64,000 nucleotides of DNA from Mortierella alpina (Eukaryota > Mortierellomycota > Mortierellomycetes > Mortierellales > Mortierellaceae), in NCBI GenBank assembly GCA_029449245.1, contig JANATF010000001.1:3658001-3722000 (forward strand), read 5' to 3'. The notes below the pieces were generated by a model. The model saw only the letters and a list, made by a program, of their open reading frames with translations. It searched no databases and was not told where the DNA came from. How positions within the stretch are numbered: the first letter of the stretch is position 1; each line of letters opens with the position of its first letter. The position numbers and the translations under genes were made by a program. This document shows positions 11,706-23,679 of this stretch, one piece after another.

Positions 11706-14700
11706 TTAAGATTGCGGGTAGTCTAGACCTTCCTCGTCGTCGTCCTCGTCGTCGTCAGAATCACCTCTCTTGGATGTGCCAAAAATGCTTTGTCGCATCC
11801 GTGTCCCAATACTCATCTTCCTCCGCTGAACTCCCTGGCTTCTTGATCTTCTATCCATCTCCGCCACGCGTCCACTACTGGCATCGGGACCACCAGCGCC
11901 CCCTGAACTCAAATTTTGCAACCCATGCAGTGAGCCGGACCCTGTTCCTGATCTCGCCCTTGGAGCACTTGGTCTGGTTGACCACAGTGAGCTATCCGTG
12001 TCGATCATCTTGGAATCAAAGTCGCGGCGGTCGTAGAACTTGTTTCTGTTCACATCCTGTTCTATACCTTCACGCACCGAGTCCTTAAATCCAGCTTCGG
12101 CCACAGCAGCTTCAACAAACGAGTTGCTCCTTGCTAGCACAAACGGATGGATCGGCTGCTCCATATGGCTGTGCACGCTTTTACCGAGCGATGTCCTGGA
12201 CAGTGCTGCAGGTGATTCATCGCCCTGGCGAGTGCCTGGGTATGGGTAAGAGTTATTTCGAGGAGATACGGCCGAGTGCAGTGAACCGCGACTTGTGCTG
12301 GTATGGCGATCTCCCGTCGCCGGTCCACCAAGGTTGGACAGTCCGTGCGCATGGCCATCATCGATGAACTCTGCAAAGCTACTTTGCGAGCTCTTGGAGC
12401 GCACCATACCCGAACGACGACCCGAATGAATAGACTGATAAGCATGGGATACTCTGCGGTCAGAACCCGCTGTATCCAGGTCGCCCTTCTTTGAATGAGA
12501 CTCATCCTCGCCTTCAGACCTATACTCATCCTGGTCTTCTTCTTCTTCCTCCTCATCCGACTCGCCTTCAACGCGTATATGGAATGGGAGAGGAATATCC
12601 TTGATGGCGCGGAACTGACCACAATTGTTCAAGTGTTCATTTTCCAAGCGGAAAAAGTTCCACTGCCAGCGTCTAATAAAGTGTGCAATTCAAGTTCTTT
12701 GCGATCAGTGGCCTGCCTTAAGAGATCAAAAACAACTTGACACATGTTAATACGACATAAATGTCTTACCGGAGCACCTCGATAAACGCCAGACTGAACG
12801 ATAGCAAGGACACATTCACGTTCATAGGTATCAGTCTCGCCAACCACGAGAAGCGCCCCACGAAATCGAAAACGATCGCCATGTAGTACACCCATGTCCT
12901 CGAATAGACCAGCTCCTGTCGCAAGAAAGGATGTTCTTGGGCGCCACCTTTAAGACTTCCAAAGCGGAAGAGCCCCCAGTCCATGTAGATGTCCCATGCG
13001 AACGTGTAGGTACTTGTGAACAGAGAGACAGCAATCCACGCCGCCTTAAGTTGCGAACCTCCATAGTGCCGGAAGGAGAAGTACACAAATAGATTGAGAA
13101 GACTGGCAGAGTATTTTCCCGCGTTCAACAAGTGTGGAAACCACTCTAGCGTGTCGCGGTAACGGCGGAGACACTGCAAGAATCGGAACCAAGCTGGCAA
13201 TCCTGTGACGAAAGGTGTGATCCACATATGACTCGTGGAACAGGTGCTTCCTATGAAAAGGCAGCAATTTACGATCAAAGCGTCAATGCCATGAACGTGT
13301 CCAAAAAAAATTCATGGATCGAGAGAAAAAGCAACCCCCCCATTCTTACCAAGATCCGACCACTGCTGCGAATATGCGCACATTGCGAATTCAAACTGCT
13401 CAATTGAATAGGACAGCGAGTTCATTTCATCCGCCAAGAAGAAGTCTCTGAACTCGACCCGGTAGTATCCACTGGCAATGATGCGACCAATACTCGAAAG
13501 AAACCATCTTCGAGCCGTGAAGTGAGCGATGGGAAGTGGGCAGAATAAAATCACGGCCGTGATAGCCATCAGAATCAGGGGCCAATACGCAGTGGCAACA
13601 TGGGCTGTCAATTTGGAACCAAAGTCCAGGTACACCGCCAAAGTCAAGAGTAGCATCATGAAGATGGGGAGCTAAAGCCCAAAAAAGAAGGCCCATGTAA
13701 AATGTGATCATCATTTTAGTATTCTGAAGTGCCGATCAAAAGCGGACGCAGAGTGAAAGGTTGCTGGCCACTCACCTCAAAGTACTCGTGAAAGTCCAAG
13801 TTGTCGCGGGGATCAAATTCGAAAATGAACTTGTAGTTGATCCTCGACTTTGCCCAGACGTACATGTTGATGCCAAAAAGGCACGCAAAGAGGATCGTTA
13901 AGAATAAGCCCCCGTACACAAGCAAGAGACCATCCCAATATGGGATCTCTGCAGGTGTTTCGTCTGAAAACGCGGCCTGTAGAGCCTGAACGAGTAGAGG
14001 CGCAGCCAGACCCATGTATAGACCAATCCTTGTCGACGTAAGATGGTGTGTCTGATAAAAGAAAATAACAGTTTAGGTTATAAAATAATCAATTGCGCGA
14101 AGGATACATGACCAGGATGGTGCCTTACATGATTTTTTAAGTCGGGTATTCTGAGCTTGGCCATGCCTCGTCGACGATGGCCCTTCTCGAATGCGTCGAT
14201 AAAGACATCCTCAGTCTCCTTGATCAGGTCCTGCACAACGGTCGAGGTCATAAAGTATGCAGGCTTTAACCGCTGATTCAAATATGGTTTGGAAGCCTTC
14301 CATCCAGCCGTCTTGTCAAACTTCTTCAAGATCTTTGCGAAACCTGTGTGGTTCAAGACCTTGTAATTTTTGACCATCTCCAAACTTCGATAAAACTCGT
14401 ACAGCGCGGCTTTGATTCTGGTCCTTGCGACTTTGTGGTTCAGATGCTGTCGACGGCTCTCCGCGTCCTGCAGCACCAGCTCGTCCTGAATAACCATCGT
14501 ATCGAAGCCCCCCTTTCCGTTATTCAGGTCCGAGAGGCTATCTGCACCGCGAGGATCCCGCTGTCGAAGACCCTGCTCGGGATCTGGTAGGCTTCCAGTA
14601 GCCGAAGAGGTCGTGAATGCTGTGTGTAGAGCAGGGAGCTGGTATGGCTTCCTAGTCGGTCCAATGGTGACGTCCTCAGTGACAGCGCTGTCCGCTCTCA

Positions 14701-16029
14701 TCAAGTTGTCCAGGCCCTTCCTAACCCGAGACCACTCTGCAATGTACCACCCCCGCTCGGCTTCCGCCTTAGCCTAGTCGCATGCAAAAGAGAAAAAAAA
14801 GAAGTGGTCAATGGTGTTGATGAGATGAGTCGGGCTTATTACTGCCAGTCTGACGGATTTCTTGATCGGAATGGGGCCTGCTTACCATCTTTTCATCGTG
14901 GCGCCGCTTCCATTCGTTCGCTACAAAGAGCTGTTGCTTTATAACCTTGAGTTTGGTTACTGCTTCCAGTTCCTTCTCTACAGAGGATCAAGAGGAAGGT
15001 GGAGAATGTGAGGAAGAAGAGATATATGGTACCGCACACATCTTGTAGATTGGCGTCGGCTTTGTGCGGCAATAGGGCGTTATATGTCTTGCACATACCC
15101 TTGTAGAAAGTGTTGACCATGTCGAGCTGACCATCCAGGAATTGAAAGAAATCGCGTTCCTCGGGCAGCAGTTGGTCGAGGATACGGTCAATCGGGCCAT
15201 CGTCAACTAGGAGAATAAAATAAAGGAGGTCGCATCTTGAAAATTAGCGCAACATGACGATTGTTTTTTCCTTCTGTGTGCTCCTGACGATCACACGAGC
15301 AAACTTTGCCATGCAGGCTCATGCATGCGTCGTACCTTGAATAGACCGCGACCTGGCAGGGAACTCGGAGGACCCAACGATGGTGAAACGCCGGGAGAGA
15401 CTCTTCAGGATCTGCGAGCTCTGTGTTCGAGCCGCCTGGCCAAACTGGTACGCTGACGACCCTGTGGATCCAGACTTGGTGGGGGTTTGCAGCGGGCCTC
15501 TGCTTCCCGACTGCACAGTCTCGGCGTCATTGATAAATGATCCTCCGGCTCTTGACCGATCGTCATCCACCAGCGTCGTCCCTTGCAGGGACGTGGTGTT
15601 TGTGTTTGGCTGAGAATTGACAGAGCTTGAAGAGAGGGGTGGTATAATGATGGCCGAGTAGTTCCTGCCGTGTCCTCGTTTCCTGGAGATGATGGGAGTG
15701 GTTGTCCTTGCAGCAGTATCGGATTCTGAGCTGGGATCCTTTTGGTGGAGGGACTGAGGCAGTGGCCGAGAAGGAGGTTGTTGAGGGAGATTGGGCTGCT
15801 GAGGATAATAGTGTACATGCGGGTGAGGCGATGGGTCGGCGCCTTGTTCGTGCTCGACTGCCTCGAGAAGTTCGATGGGGATGGCGGCAGGATCCAACGG
15901 ACCTGCTGCCTCGAGGTCGTCAAGAGCACGCTCAATCGCCTTGAGATACTTTTTCCCTTGCTTGTAGTTGATATATGCCTTTCTCCACTCTGGCACCACC
16001 TCATCCTGCAGGTACTTTGCAAACTTCAT
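11706..16029 (-). CDS. SPX-EXS domain phosphate exporter-like protein (SYG1/XPR1)
   Basis: Multipass membrane protein related to XPR1/PHO1/Syg1, which export inorganic phosphate and sense inositol pyrophosphates through SPX. Eight exons: 16029-15336, 15206-15099, 14977-14886, 14773-14129, 14051-13776, 13671-13350, 13250-12770 and 12672-11706; 1194 residues. SPX helices are at the extreme N-terminus ([20 protein letters not shown] and the following Lys-rich YKQGKKYLK) and resume at [19 protein letters not shown] after a ~170-residue low-complexity insertion. The second SPX half contains [27 protein letters not shown] follows, with transmembrane segments from ~515 and the signature [19 protein letters not shown] at ~874. 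The cytosolic tail (~290 residues) is acidic then Ser-rich. Large size reflects the SPX insertion and tail. Ends 232 bp from the convergent VAP-like gene. Confidence 0.92.
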
Positions 16030-16613
16030 GGCTGAGAGGCGTTAGGTTGTCAAAATGAGAGGACGAGAAGCGAAGGGAAAGGGAGTGCAGAGAGGAGAGA
16101 TCTTGAAGCGGAGCGTACAGAAGTACAGGACAATGGAGATAAGATACAAGACAACAAAAACAACAATAAAAAAAAAGATGGAAGGTTGAAGAAGAGGACG
16201 CAGGGGCAGAGGAAAAAAGTCTATTTACAAGGACGAGGAGGGTCTGAGCTGACTCCTGGTGGGTACCCAAGGGCAGCCTGGCCTGGAAGATGGAGTGCCT
16301 TCGAGGTCGTCGTCGTCTGCTCGTTCTTCGTTCGCTGCACTGTCACGCTCGCTGTCTCTAGCGCTGTGCCGTGTGCTCTGTCTCTCTGTAGCGGATGCGC
16401 CTGTTAAGTGCTTGTGTGTTGTTATGGGGGAGTGAAAAAGGAAAGTCGGTCGTGTGAGCAGGAACTTGCCAATGACATGTATGGCATGTAAAAGAAGGGG
16501 CTGCAGTCAGGGGCGGGTGGAGTCGAACGATCGCGGAGTACAAGGCCAAAAGATTAAGCGGCGATAGCAGCGCAATATCGCACTAAGGGCTGCGTTTGCA
16601 GTCAGAAGGTGCA

Positions 16614-16640
16614 AGGGTGGTGGTGGTGGTGGTGGTGGTT
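16614..16640. repeat. GGT trinucleotide run
   Basis: Eight to nine near-perfect GGT units in intergenic DNA. Confidence 0.8.
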
Positions 16641-16809
16641 GTCTTTAGGTCGCGGGGGTCAAGTGGTTAAGCTTGGCAGAGAGAGGGAGAGAGAGGCGAG
16701 AGAGAGAGAGAGGCGAGAGAATGAACAACGCTAGCGCGCAATGGGGCAATGGGCGTGTGCCTAGGGGATGCAGGGGATGGAGCAGGGCTCGAGTGCCATG
16801 AGGCAGAGT

Positions 16810-16865
16810 ATGCGCAGGGGATGGCAGGAGGGATGGCAGGAGGGATGGCAAGAGGGATGGTGAGA
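16810..16865. repeat. 12-bp minisatellite (GGATGGCAGGAG-like)
   Basis: Four to five tandem copies of a 12-mer resembling GGATGGCAGGAG, with a few substitutions in the last copies. Confidence 0.75.
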
Positions 16866-17092
16866 GGAGTGAATCAGACGCTCAGGACAGACAAGGCGGA
16901 TGCGACTGTTGGACACAGAAGCAGTCTGCTCAACTGTGTAGACATGCGATTAAGCTCGGTCTGGTCGGTCGGACTTGGCAGCCAATCACCTGCACGGCTC
17001 TGGCTGTCCTGGCTGCTCATTGACCCATGGTGCGCACACGTGTGGTCGGAGCAGGAACGCAGACACACATCGTCCAGCGGGCGGGCGAGCGA

Positions 17093-17143
17093 GCGAAAGA
17101 GAGACAGAGAGACAGAGAGACAGAGAGACAGAGAGAGAGAGAC
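17093..17143. repeat. GACAGA/GA simple repeat
   Basis: Tandem GAGACA units grading into a pure GA run; intergenic. Confidence 0.8.
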
Positions 17144-17711
17144 TAGCAAAGACAGAGAAGAGCCACGACTGAGTTGGCCGTAACTGCAGTGGTCCGAGAG
17201 CTCAAGATCACCGCTGACGGTGCCACCGAATGACGAAGCACACTAGCTCGGATGCCGTCACCATGATCTATTCAGCAACAACGCAGCCTGCGACAGCAAG
17301 CATGAGCATCCGGCACACCGCGACCTGCAAACCCCTCCTTAGGATCGAAAATAGTCAGTCTTCGTCCATTGTGCAGATCCGGCGCCAGAACAACACAACG
17401 ATTGCGGTTAGCAACTGGATACTGGATTCCAGTTCTGGCTGGCGACATCGCATTGTCAGGGCGGTCCCAACCTGAACCTCTTTTTTTTCATAGTATATTT
17501 TTGGTCCTCCCTTGAAGTCTTCGTCATTCACTCCTCTCTCCTCTCCAATCTCCACATTGCGCGCATTCCTTTGTCCCCCGTAGTTTTCTATCTCTGCAGT
17601 AACTGCTGCTGCTCCTCCCCCACCCTTCTCTTGACCCTTTCCTTGACCAATCTGCTCTTCGAACGGTCACCCCACGTCGCCCCCCTCCCCAGCGGATCCT
17701 CACCCAAAACC

Positions 17712-19038
17712 ATGCGACCTTGGATGAAGCGCCTCAAGTGCTGGTTCTGGCAGAGATACAAACTCACCAAACAGAGTATCTTTTGGACACTCCTCTGCGT
17801 TGTCCTCTTTGGTCTGTCGCTCTATTTCATGGTGAGTGCAACTGGACGTCTCAGTCAGGTGAAAGTACGAAAGCACAGACCATTGTGCTCCCCATGGTCG
17901 CTGTCCTCATGTGTAACGTAACTTTGTTCGCTCCCTTGCCATCCGGATCTCCACAGAATGTCATGGCCAATGTAGCCTCATACCTCTCTCCCGACAACAC
18001 GCGCACGCCCAAGCTCTCTGATCGGCTCTTTGAGGCCATCCCATCCATCACACTGCTATGGCTCACGGATCTTGCAGACATCATCCTCTTTGTCCCGACC
18101 GTCCTCCTTGTTCTCACGCATTACCGACCCCTTTACCTCCTTTGCAAGGTGCTTCTTACCTGGGCACTCTGCAATCTGATGCGCATCACCACCATCGCCA
18201 TTACCTCCTTCCCTGACCCTCGCGCTGGCTGTGTCCATTCCGTCGGCGAATTCTTTTCAACATTCACCTTGCACCGCTGTGGAGACTGCATGTTCAGCGG
18301 ACACACCGTCATCTTTGTGATATCGGCTCTTGTCTGGACCAGCCATGGATACCATCGTTTCTCACACCGTCTCCGCTGGCTCGCTTGGATATGTCTGATC
18401 TTTGTCTGGTGTCTCTGTATCGGATCGGCTATCATCGTCATCGCCAACCGTGCGCACTACACGGTCGATGTCTTGGTAGCGTTCTATGTTGCGGGCGGTA
18501 ACTTTTATATCTGGACTCACATCTTTGAGCACTACATCGAGGGGAAGGGCCGGCTCAAGGATCTGACTCGACCATGGGGCGATGGTCCCGATCCAAGGCT
18601 TCATATTCAGGAACGTGAACGGAAGCGACAGTTGGCAGCCGCCACGGATCCAGAAAAGAACGTGACAGCTGAGGCGCATGGTGCTGGGATCCAGATGCCA
18701 TCGCTTGTCACTGAGGATGCAGGTCCGACTCAAGGACTCTCGTATGACACAAGTACCCACAATCACACCAACCACCACAACAACAGCTTTGTTACCGCCG
18801 GCTATCAAGAGGAGCAGTTACCTGCCCCTCGCCCCCCAGACAGTGGCGGTAAGACTGAGATCAGCCCGTATTCTGAAGACGTGCAGCAACATGGGGAGGC
18901 CAGCATCACTATGCAACTACCTGGGGAACCATATACCGGGCTGCACGCTCGGTGAGTACCTAAATAGACAATGTAGCGCTAGCAATTCAACCATATTACA
19001 GTACAGAAGTGCCACAGGCCCCAAACCTGATTAATTAG
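17712..19038 (+). CDS. Sphingomyelin synthase-like ceramide phosphotransferase (PAP2_C)
   Basis: Multipass membrane enzyme of the sphingomyelin synthase family, which moves a phospho-head group from a phospholipid to ceramide. Exons 17712-17831, 17957-18951 and 19002-19038; 383 residues. The family D3 motif is CGDCMFSGHT at 148-157 and D4 is HYTVDVLVAFY at 207-217. The predicted catalytic triad is therefore His156, His207 and Asp211, all present. Six hydrophobic segments flank them, and PSITLLWLTDLADIILFVPT is the first long one of exon 2. The C-terminus is hydrophilic. The last exon is only 37 nt and gives TEVPQAPNLIN; it was included because the GTGAGT donor and TTACAG acceptor are good. 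If intron 2 is retained the protein stops at once after the Arg (TGA at 18953). Head group (choline, ethanolamine or inositol) cannot be told. Confidence 0.85.
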
Positions 19039-19457
19039 AGCCATCAGGGAACCGCCTCCTGTAATATATCTCAATCACGGCCGATCCGTGGGCTTCTGCT
19101 GCACATGGCAGTTGGGAGTCGCCCTCTTTGCTGCTTTGGTCTTCTCTCCCTGGTGCCCGCCGTCCGTGCTCCGCAGGCAAGGTGAGGCGAGGCCTCGTTG
19201 GGCGCACATACGCACAACCTCCCAGTCCAATTGGTCCCCTTCAAAACGCACCTCTCATGCTTCGCTTACGCAGTCACAGCGAGCAGTTTGGCGTCTGTTT
19301 ATCATAGCGCTTATTCGTCTCGGCCTGCTGTTCCATCCCCTTCGGTCCATCATCTACAGCAACATCAACTCGCCAACAGGAAGATACAAAAAAACAGAAG
19401 CCTCGACCCTTTAGCAACACACGTCCTCTCTCCTCCGACAGACAGCAGCTTCCAACC
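19039..19457. other. Intergenic region before the MADS gene
   Basis: Contains the 3' flank of the SMS-like gene and the presumed promoter/leader of the MADS gene (C/T-rich from ~19130). No other element seen. Confidence 0.5.
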
Positions 19458-20827
19458 ATGGGGCGCAAAAAGATCCAAATCAAAACAATCACTGACGAGC
19501 GTAACCGCCAGGTACGAACAAGGAGATTTCCTAGCATCTGTACACCCTTCACCCCGTCTCATGACAGCTACTCCACGGCCCTGAATCCAGCACATGCCCA
19601 GACCCAATGAAGGCATGATGGAGATGGACTGTCGGACCTTTTTCTCGTTCCAGCTGTGCTTAGGCCACCTTTTTTTTTTTTTTTTTTTTTGTTCTTTTTT
19701 TATCGCCGCGAGCACCGCGTGGGGTTTCAACCGTCATTCTACACGCACTTGTTATAAATAGATTAGATTCTCAGGGTCCCCAGTAGTCATGTGCATGCCA
19801 TTGCCTGGACTTTTTCTCTGTCACTCTCCTTCGTCTGGCTCTGCATGCGTCCATGCTTATTTAGTTGTTCTTTATTTTTTCTTATGGAATGAAATGGGGT
19901 AGCTAAAAAATATGAATGGTGCGCCGGGGAAAAAAACGACGGGCTGCGTGCTGACCCACGGTTTCGTCTCTTGACTCTTGCAACGTGTTTAGGTTACGTT
20001 CCAGAAGCGGCGTTTCGGACTGATGAAGAAGGCAATGGAGCTGAGTGTCCTTTGCGACTGCCAGATTGGACTCATCATCTTCAACTCGAACAACAAGCTG
20101 GTCCAGTACTCGTCTCATGATATCGACCAGATTCTACTTCGATACACCGAGGTAAATATTTGCAACTGTAAATGCATCGTCACTATCGTGGAAGGGCAGC
20201 CAAGGAAGAGAAAGTGGAGCGAGAGAGTTCTCTACTTGGCAGATGCGAGCCTACACTCTGACTGTGGCTGTGGGTTGTGATGATGGGAAGGACCGAAAAC
20301 GCACTGCTCAAGTACAGGACAGATGCCTTGCGGTAGAAATAGGGAGAAAGTGCGTCGTGGGTCAACTGATGCGAAACCAGGGGGGGAAAGAAAGCAGACG
20401 CAGAGAACTAACAGCAGGAAACGTGTGCCATCCTTGGACTTAGTACAATGACTCCTGCGAGACCTACACCAACAAGGAATTCCTCAACGCAGCAGACGTC
20501 AAGGAGGAAGAGGAGGACGAAGATGCATTGTCGGTCGCAGGAGATGACAGGAGCAAACTCTCGGTGACCCCACAGCCCCAGTCCATCACACCGCAATCGC
20601 ACACACCAGTTCAGGGTCATCTGCACACTCCTCCTCCTCCACACCAGCAGGCCTTGCAGCACACACCGCCTTCGCTGCCCTCGCACTTGCCCCGCAGCCC
20701 CTTCCAGATGCCCCCAAGTGTCGTGGTCCATCCGCAGGGATATGAGTCGATGCCATACCAGCAGCAGCAGCACCTTGACCCGCAATTTCGGCAGCAAGTC
20801 TACTCACAGCATCCTCAAAACCAGTAT

Positions 20828-20866
<39 letters not shown>

Positions 20867-21298
20867 CAACAACAACAACAACAACAGCAACAGCTCTTTA
20901 TGCAACAACAACAACATTACCAGCAGCAACAACATCAGCAACAACAGCATCACTATCAGCAGCAGCAGCAGCAGCAGCCACAGTCCCAGCATTTGCAGCA
21001 GATGCCAGGTCAGCAACAGCAGCACCCATCACCACAACCTGCTCGACAGCAGATCCATTATCAACAGCAGCCGCAAATGCTTCAAGAGGCAATGCATCAA
21101 CAGGGCCAGATACAACAGCAGAGTAATCGATCCTTTCAGCAGCCGCAGTTCCAGCAGCCTGCCCCTCCGCAGCTTATAAATCGAGCGATGCCTCAATCCT
21201 CTAATGGACAAAACTTGCAGCTCCCTATGGCTAGCACACCACCACTCTCTGCGCCTATGACGAACCCTATGGCCATTCCAGTGCAGCAGCAACCGCAA

Positions 21299-21329
<31 letters not shown>

Positions 21330-22315
21330 CGCTTTCGCAGTCTTCGTCACCTGTGTTGAGCCATCACAATGCTATGAAAGGTGGACAGTCGCCCATGAAT
21401 GGAGATAATTCGCCCATGACAGACGGATCTTCCATCATGGCGTCAACGCCTCCTAGTGCCGTAGCAGGTGGTGCCACCTCCCCAGTTCTCAGCCCTACCA
21501 GTAGTGGTATTAAGAAACCCCGGCTTCGTGTCCAGATCCCCTCCGAGACCAAAGAGAACAACACCCTTGCAGGAGCCATGATCAAAGAGGAGGGATCAAG
21601 TGAGCTACCGCCCGTAAGTCATCATCCCCCCCTTTTTGTAGGCTTTTTTTTTCAAACTCCATCCGCGCTTTCCAAACGCGTCTCCTGACCTTCATTCTTT
21701 TTCTTCTTCAACCCATAGATTCAGAAGCGGCCGTTAGAGTCTGCACCGATCTCATCCACCCTCCCGTCTCAGTTTGCCAAGAATCTACCTTCACCGTCCA
21801 CATTCTACCCAGAGTTTTACGCTTCACAGGCAGAGCTCAGTCCGATTGTCTTTGGTCAAACACCCACCAGTGCTCAGCCCAGTTCGGCGTTTAACTGGCC
21901 CGTGCCCCGGGAACGGGAACTGTCGCGTGTGCATCAACCCAGTCCGCTGGCGAAGGGGCAGAATGTCACTGTGGCAGGATCGTCCCCAATATCCGCCTCC
22001 ACAGCGACAGCCACTGCTGCTGGTGACGGAACTTCCTCCTCCTTATTGTCATCGTCGAGTTCTACACCGTCTTTGACAAGCTCTGCTGGTGGTGGAGCGA
22101 CGATATCAGCGTCTGTAGGAAAGAGCGTGCCAGGATCGAACTTGCGTGTAGCCTTGACACCTGCTCAAGCAACTTCGTCATCTACTTCTTCGCCATCCTC
22201 ATCATTATCATCCACCAAGGAGCAATCGCCGAATGCTGGGGCGACGCGATCGAGGTCTTTGTCGGGCGAGGATGCGACCGAGGATGCTCCTGCACCAAAG
22301 AAGGCTAAAAATTAG
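19458..22315 (+). CDS. MADS-box transcription factor, MEF2/Rlm1 type, polyglutamine-rich
   Basis: Nuclear DNA-binding protein; yeast relatives Rlm1/Smp1 act under the cell-wall-integrity and osmotic MAP kinases. Exons 19458-19511, 19993-20151, 20444-21613 and 21719-22315; 659 residues. The MADS domain begins at residue 1, [18 protein letters not shown], then [32 protein letters not shown] and [20 protein letters not shown], closer to MEF2 than SRF because of the [17 protein letters not shown] run and the exact N-terminal start. The rest is low complexity: long Gln tracts (residues ~200-260 and ~355-370), Ser/Pro-rich linkers with several SP/TP sites, and a basic PKKAKN end. Intron 1 (481 nt) contains a 21-base T run. 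A MAP-kinase link is inference from the family. Confidence 0.92.
19670..19690. repeat. Poly-T run (21 nt)
   Basis: Uninterrupted T homopolymer inside intron 1 of the MADS gene. Confidence 0.85.
20830..20985 (+). repeat. CAG/CAA polyglutamine tract
   Basis: Mixed CAG and CAA codons coding mostly Gln within the MADS protein; the first part is a nearly pure run of ~20 Gln. A second shorter tract is at ~21284-21330. Confidence 0.9.
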
Positions 22316-22565
22316 AATCGTCTCTTCGAACGAAAGAAAAAAAAAAACTAAAAAAAGTGATCAACAAACACCATCCTTTTACTTGGAGCCTTGCTAGCCC
22401 TAGTTTTGGTTTTCCTTCTCCCCATTGCTTCCCCGCTCAATGTCTACGATACACACCCCTGTCTTTCCCAATAGTCACCGCATCTGGCTAATGCATGAGC
22501 GAGAGAGAAAAAAAAATGTGTGAAAAAATGCTGATATTTTTTTTTTGGGATTTTTGGCTTTTTTT

Positions 22566-23468
22566 CTAATCGAAAGAGACCAACTCGACGTCAAAGATGA
22601 GACGGGTGTTGGGAGGGATAGGGATCTTGGCATCGGGGAGACCCTTCTTGCCGTACGCATGCTCGGCATCGATGGTCAACTTAGCCTTCTCGTTGCGGGA
22701 CATGGTGTACATGGCCTCCTCCCATCCAGGGATCAACTGTCCAGCGCCCATCTTGAAGCGAAGGGGGTTGTTCTTCTTCTTGGTGTTATCGTTGGTGTCA
22801 AAGATGGTTCCATCCTCAAAGTATCCGGTATAAAAGACGGCAACTAGTACGCAAGAGAGAAGGAGAAAGAAACGATCGACTCGAGAGTTAGTGACGGACG
22901 TATAAGCTAAAACAACGAGAAAGTAATTCCGTTATTTCTTACCGTTGCTGCCCTTCCTGGGGTATCCAGACTTCTCGCCCTTCTTGAGAACAAACTTGGT
23001 GAACTTGGGGGGACCAGTGGCGACAACGGCGTCCTCCTTCTTCTCCACAACAGGGGCGGCGTTCTTGGCAGCCATGAGCTCCTCCTCCGAGGGCTCATCA
23101 GCACCACGGAAAGCCTTGCGGGTGAAGAGCGAGTTGTAGGCGGTCGAGAGAGAATCCTTCTTGGCTAAAATGAGGAACAAAGCACAAGAGAACTTGCAGG
23201 GTCAGTACTTGTGCGATGCTTGACCTTTTCTTTTATAGCTTCCTGGCTTGTCCAGCAGTCAAGCACAATATGTGCAATGGTCTAATCAGAGTAGGGTTCT
23301 TGAGATATACATACCGTTCTTGACGACGGTAGGGAGCTTGCCGGTCAGTTTGAACTCGACCAAAAAGTCGTGGGTGGCGTTCAGGTGGAGGAAGGTGACA
23401 ATGTCCTTCTTGCTGACAGCGTCCGAGAGGAGCTGCTCGTTGGTCCAGTCTTGTGCGGGGGCAGACAT
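22566..23468 (-). CDS. FKBP3: FKBP25-like peptidyl-prolyl isomerase with N-terminal BTHB domain
   Basis: Nuclear FK506-binding prolyl isomerase; the vertebrate homologue binds nucleic acids and associates with pre-ribosomes. Exons 23468-23315, 23164-22943 and 22843-22566; 217 residues (human 224). The first ~75 residues match the basic tilted helix bundle unique to FKBP25: W-TNEQLLSDAVSKKDIVTFL, then KDSLSTAYNSLFTRKAFRG. The linker has GPPKFTKFVLKKGEKSGYPRKG. The FKBP fold follows, with VAVFYTGYFEDGTIFDTN, GAGQLIPGWEEAMYTMSRNE, AYGKKGLPDAKIPIPPNTRL and the final FDVELVSFD. The Asp of TIFDTN and the Trp of GWEEA, part of the usual FK506 pocket, are kept. It is divergent with the methyltransferase gene, starts 211 bp apart. 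Confidence 0.93.
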
Positions 23469-23679
23469 TATGAAGGGAAGGAGGATACGAAGTTGGGGAG
23501 AAAGGTGGAGTGGGTGGGAAGTGAAGAAAAGGACAAAGTGGGAAAAGAAAATAGAGCAAAAGAAAAGGGCCCTGGTCGGTCAATAGTGACGGTCAAGTGG
23601 ATACTTTTCGTGGCGCTTTTTTTTTTTGAAGCAACGACGCAGCCAGAACCGTGCTTACGTTCCTTCCAGCTCATTCACC

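Larger units (their letters stand above)
16030..17711. other. Intergenic low-complexity region
   Basis: Divergent promoter region between the SPX-EXS gene and the SMS-like gene, rich in simple repeats (a GGT run at 16614-16640, GA-rich tracts at 16678-16720, a 12-mer array near 16810-16865, GACAGA units near 17095-17143). No gene recognised on either strand. Confidence 0.6.

Noticed and set aside
16508-16520. Minus-strand GTTCGACTCC resembling a tRNA B box
   Set aside because: Flanks cannot pair into a T stem or acceptor stem and no A box lies at the right distance.
19660-19700. 21-base T run as a retrotransposon poly-A remnant
   Set aside because: No target-site duplication or element sequence beside it; similar A/T runs occur in many introns here (29568, 36789, 43640, 55518).
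20270-20380. Possible second C/D snoRNA in intron 2 of the MADS gene (GTGATGA at 20276, CTGA at ~20366)
   Set aside because: Only a 4-bp stem with uneven spacing, and the sequence before box D matches no rRNA stretch I can recall.
20804-21025. Leucine-rich minus-strand open frame
   Set aside because: It is the antisense of the polyglutamine codons (CAG read as CTG).
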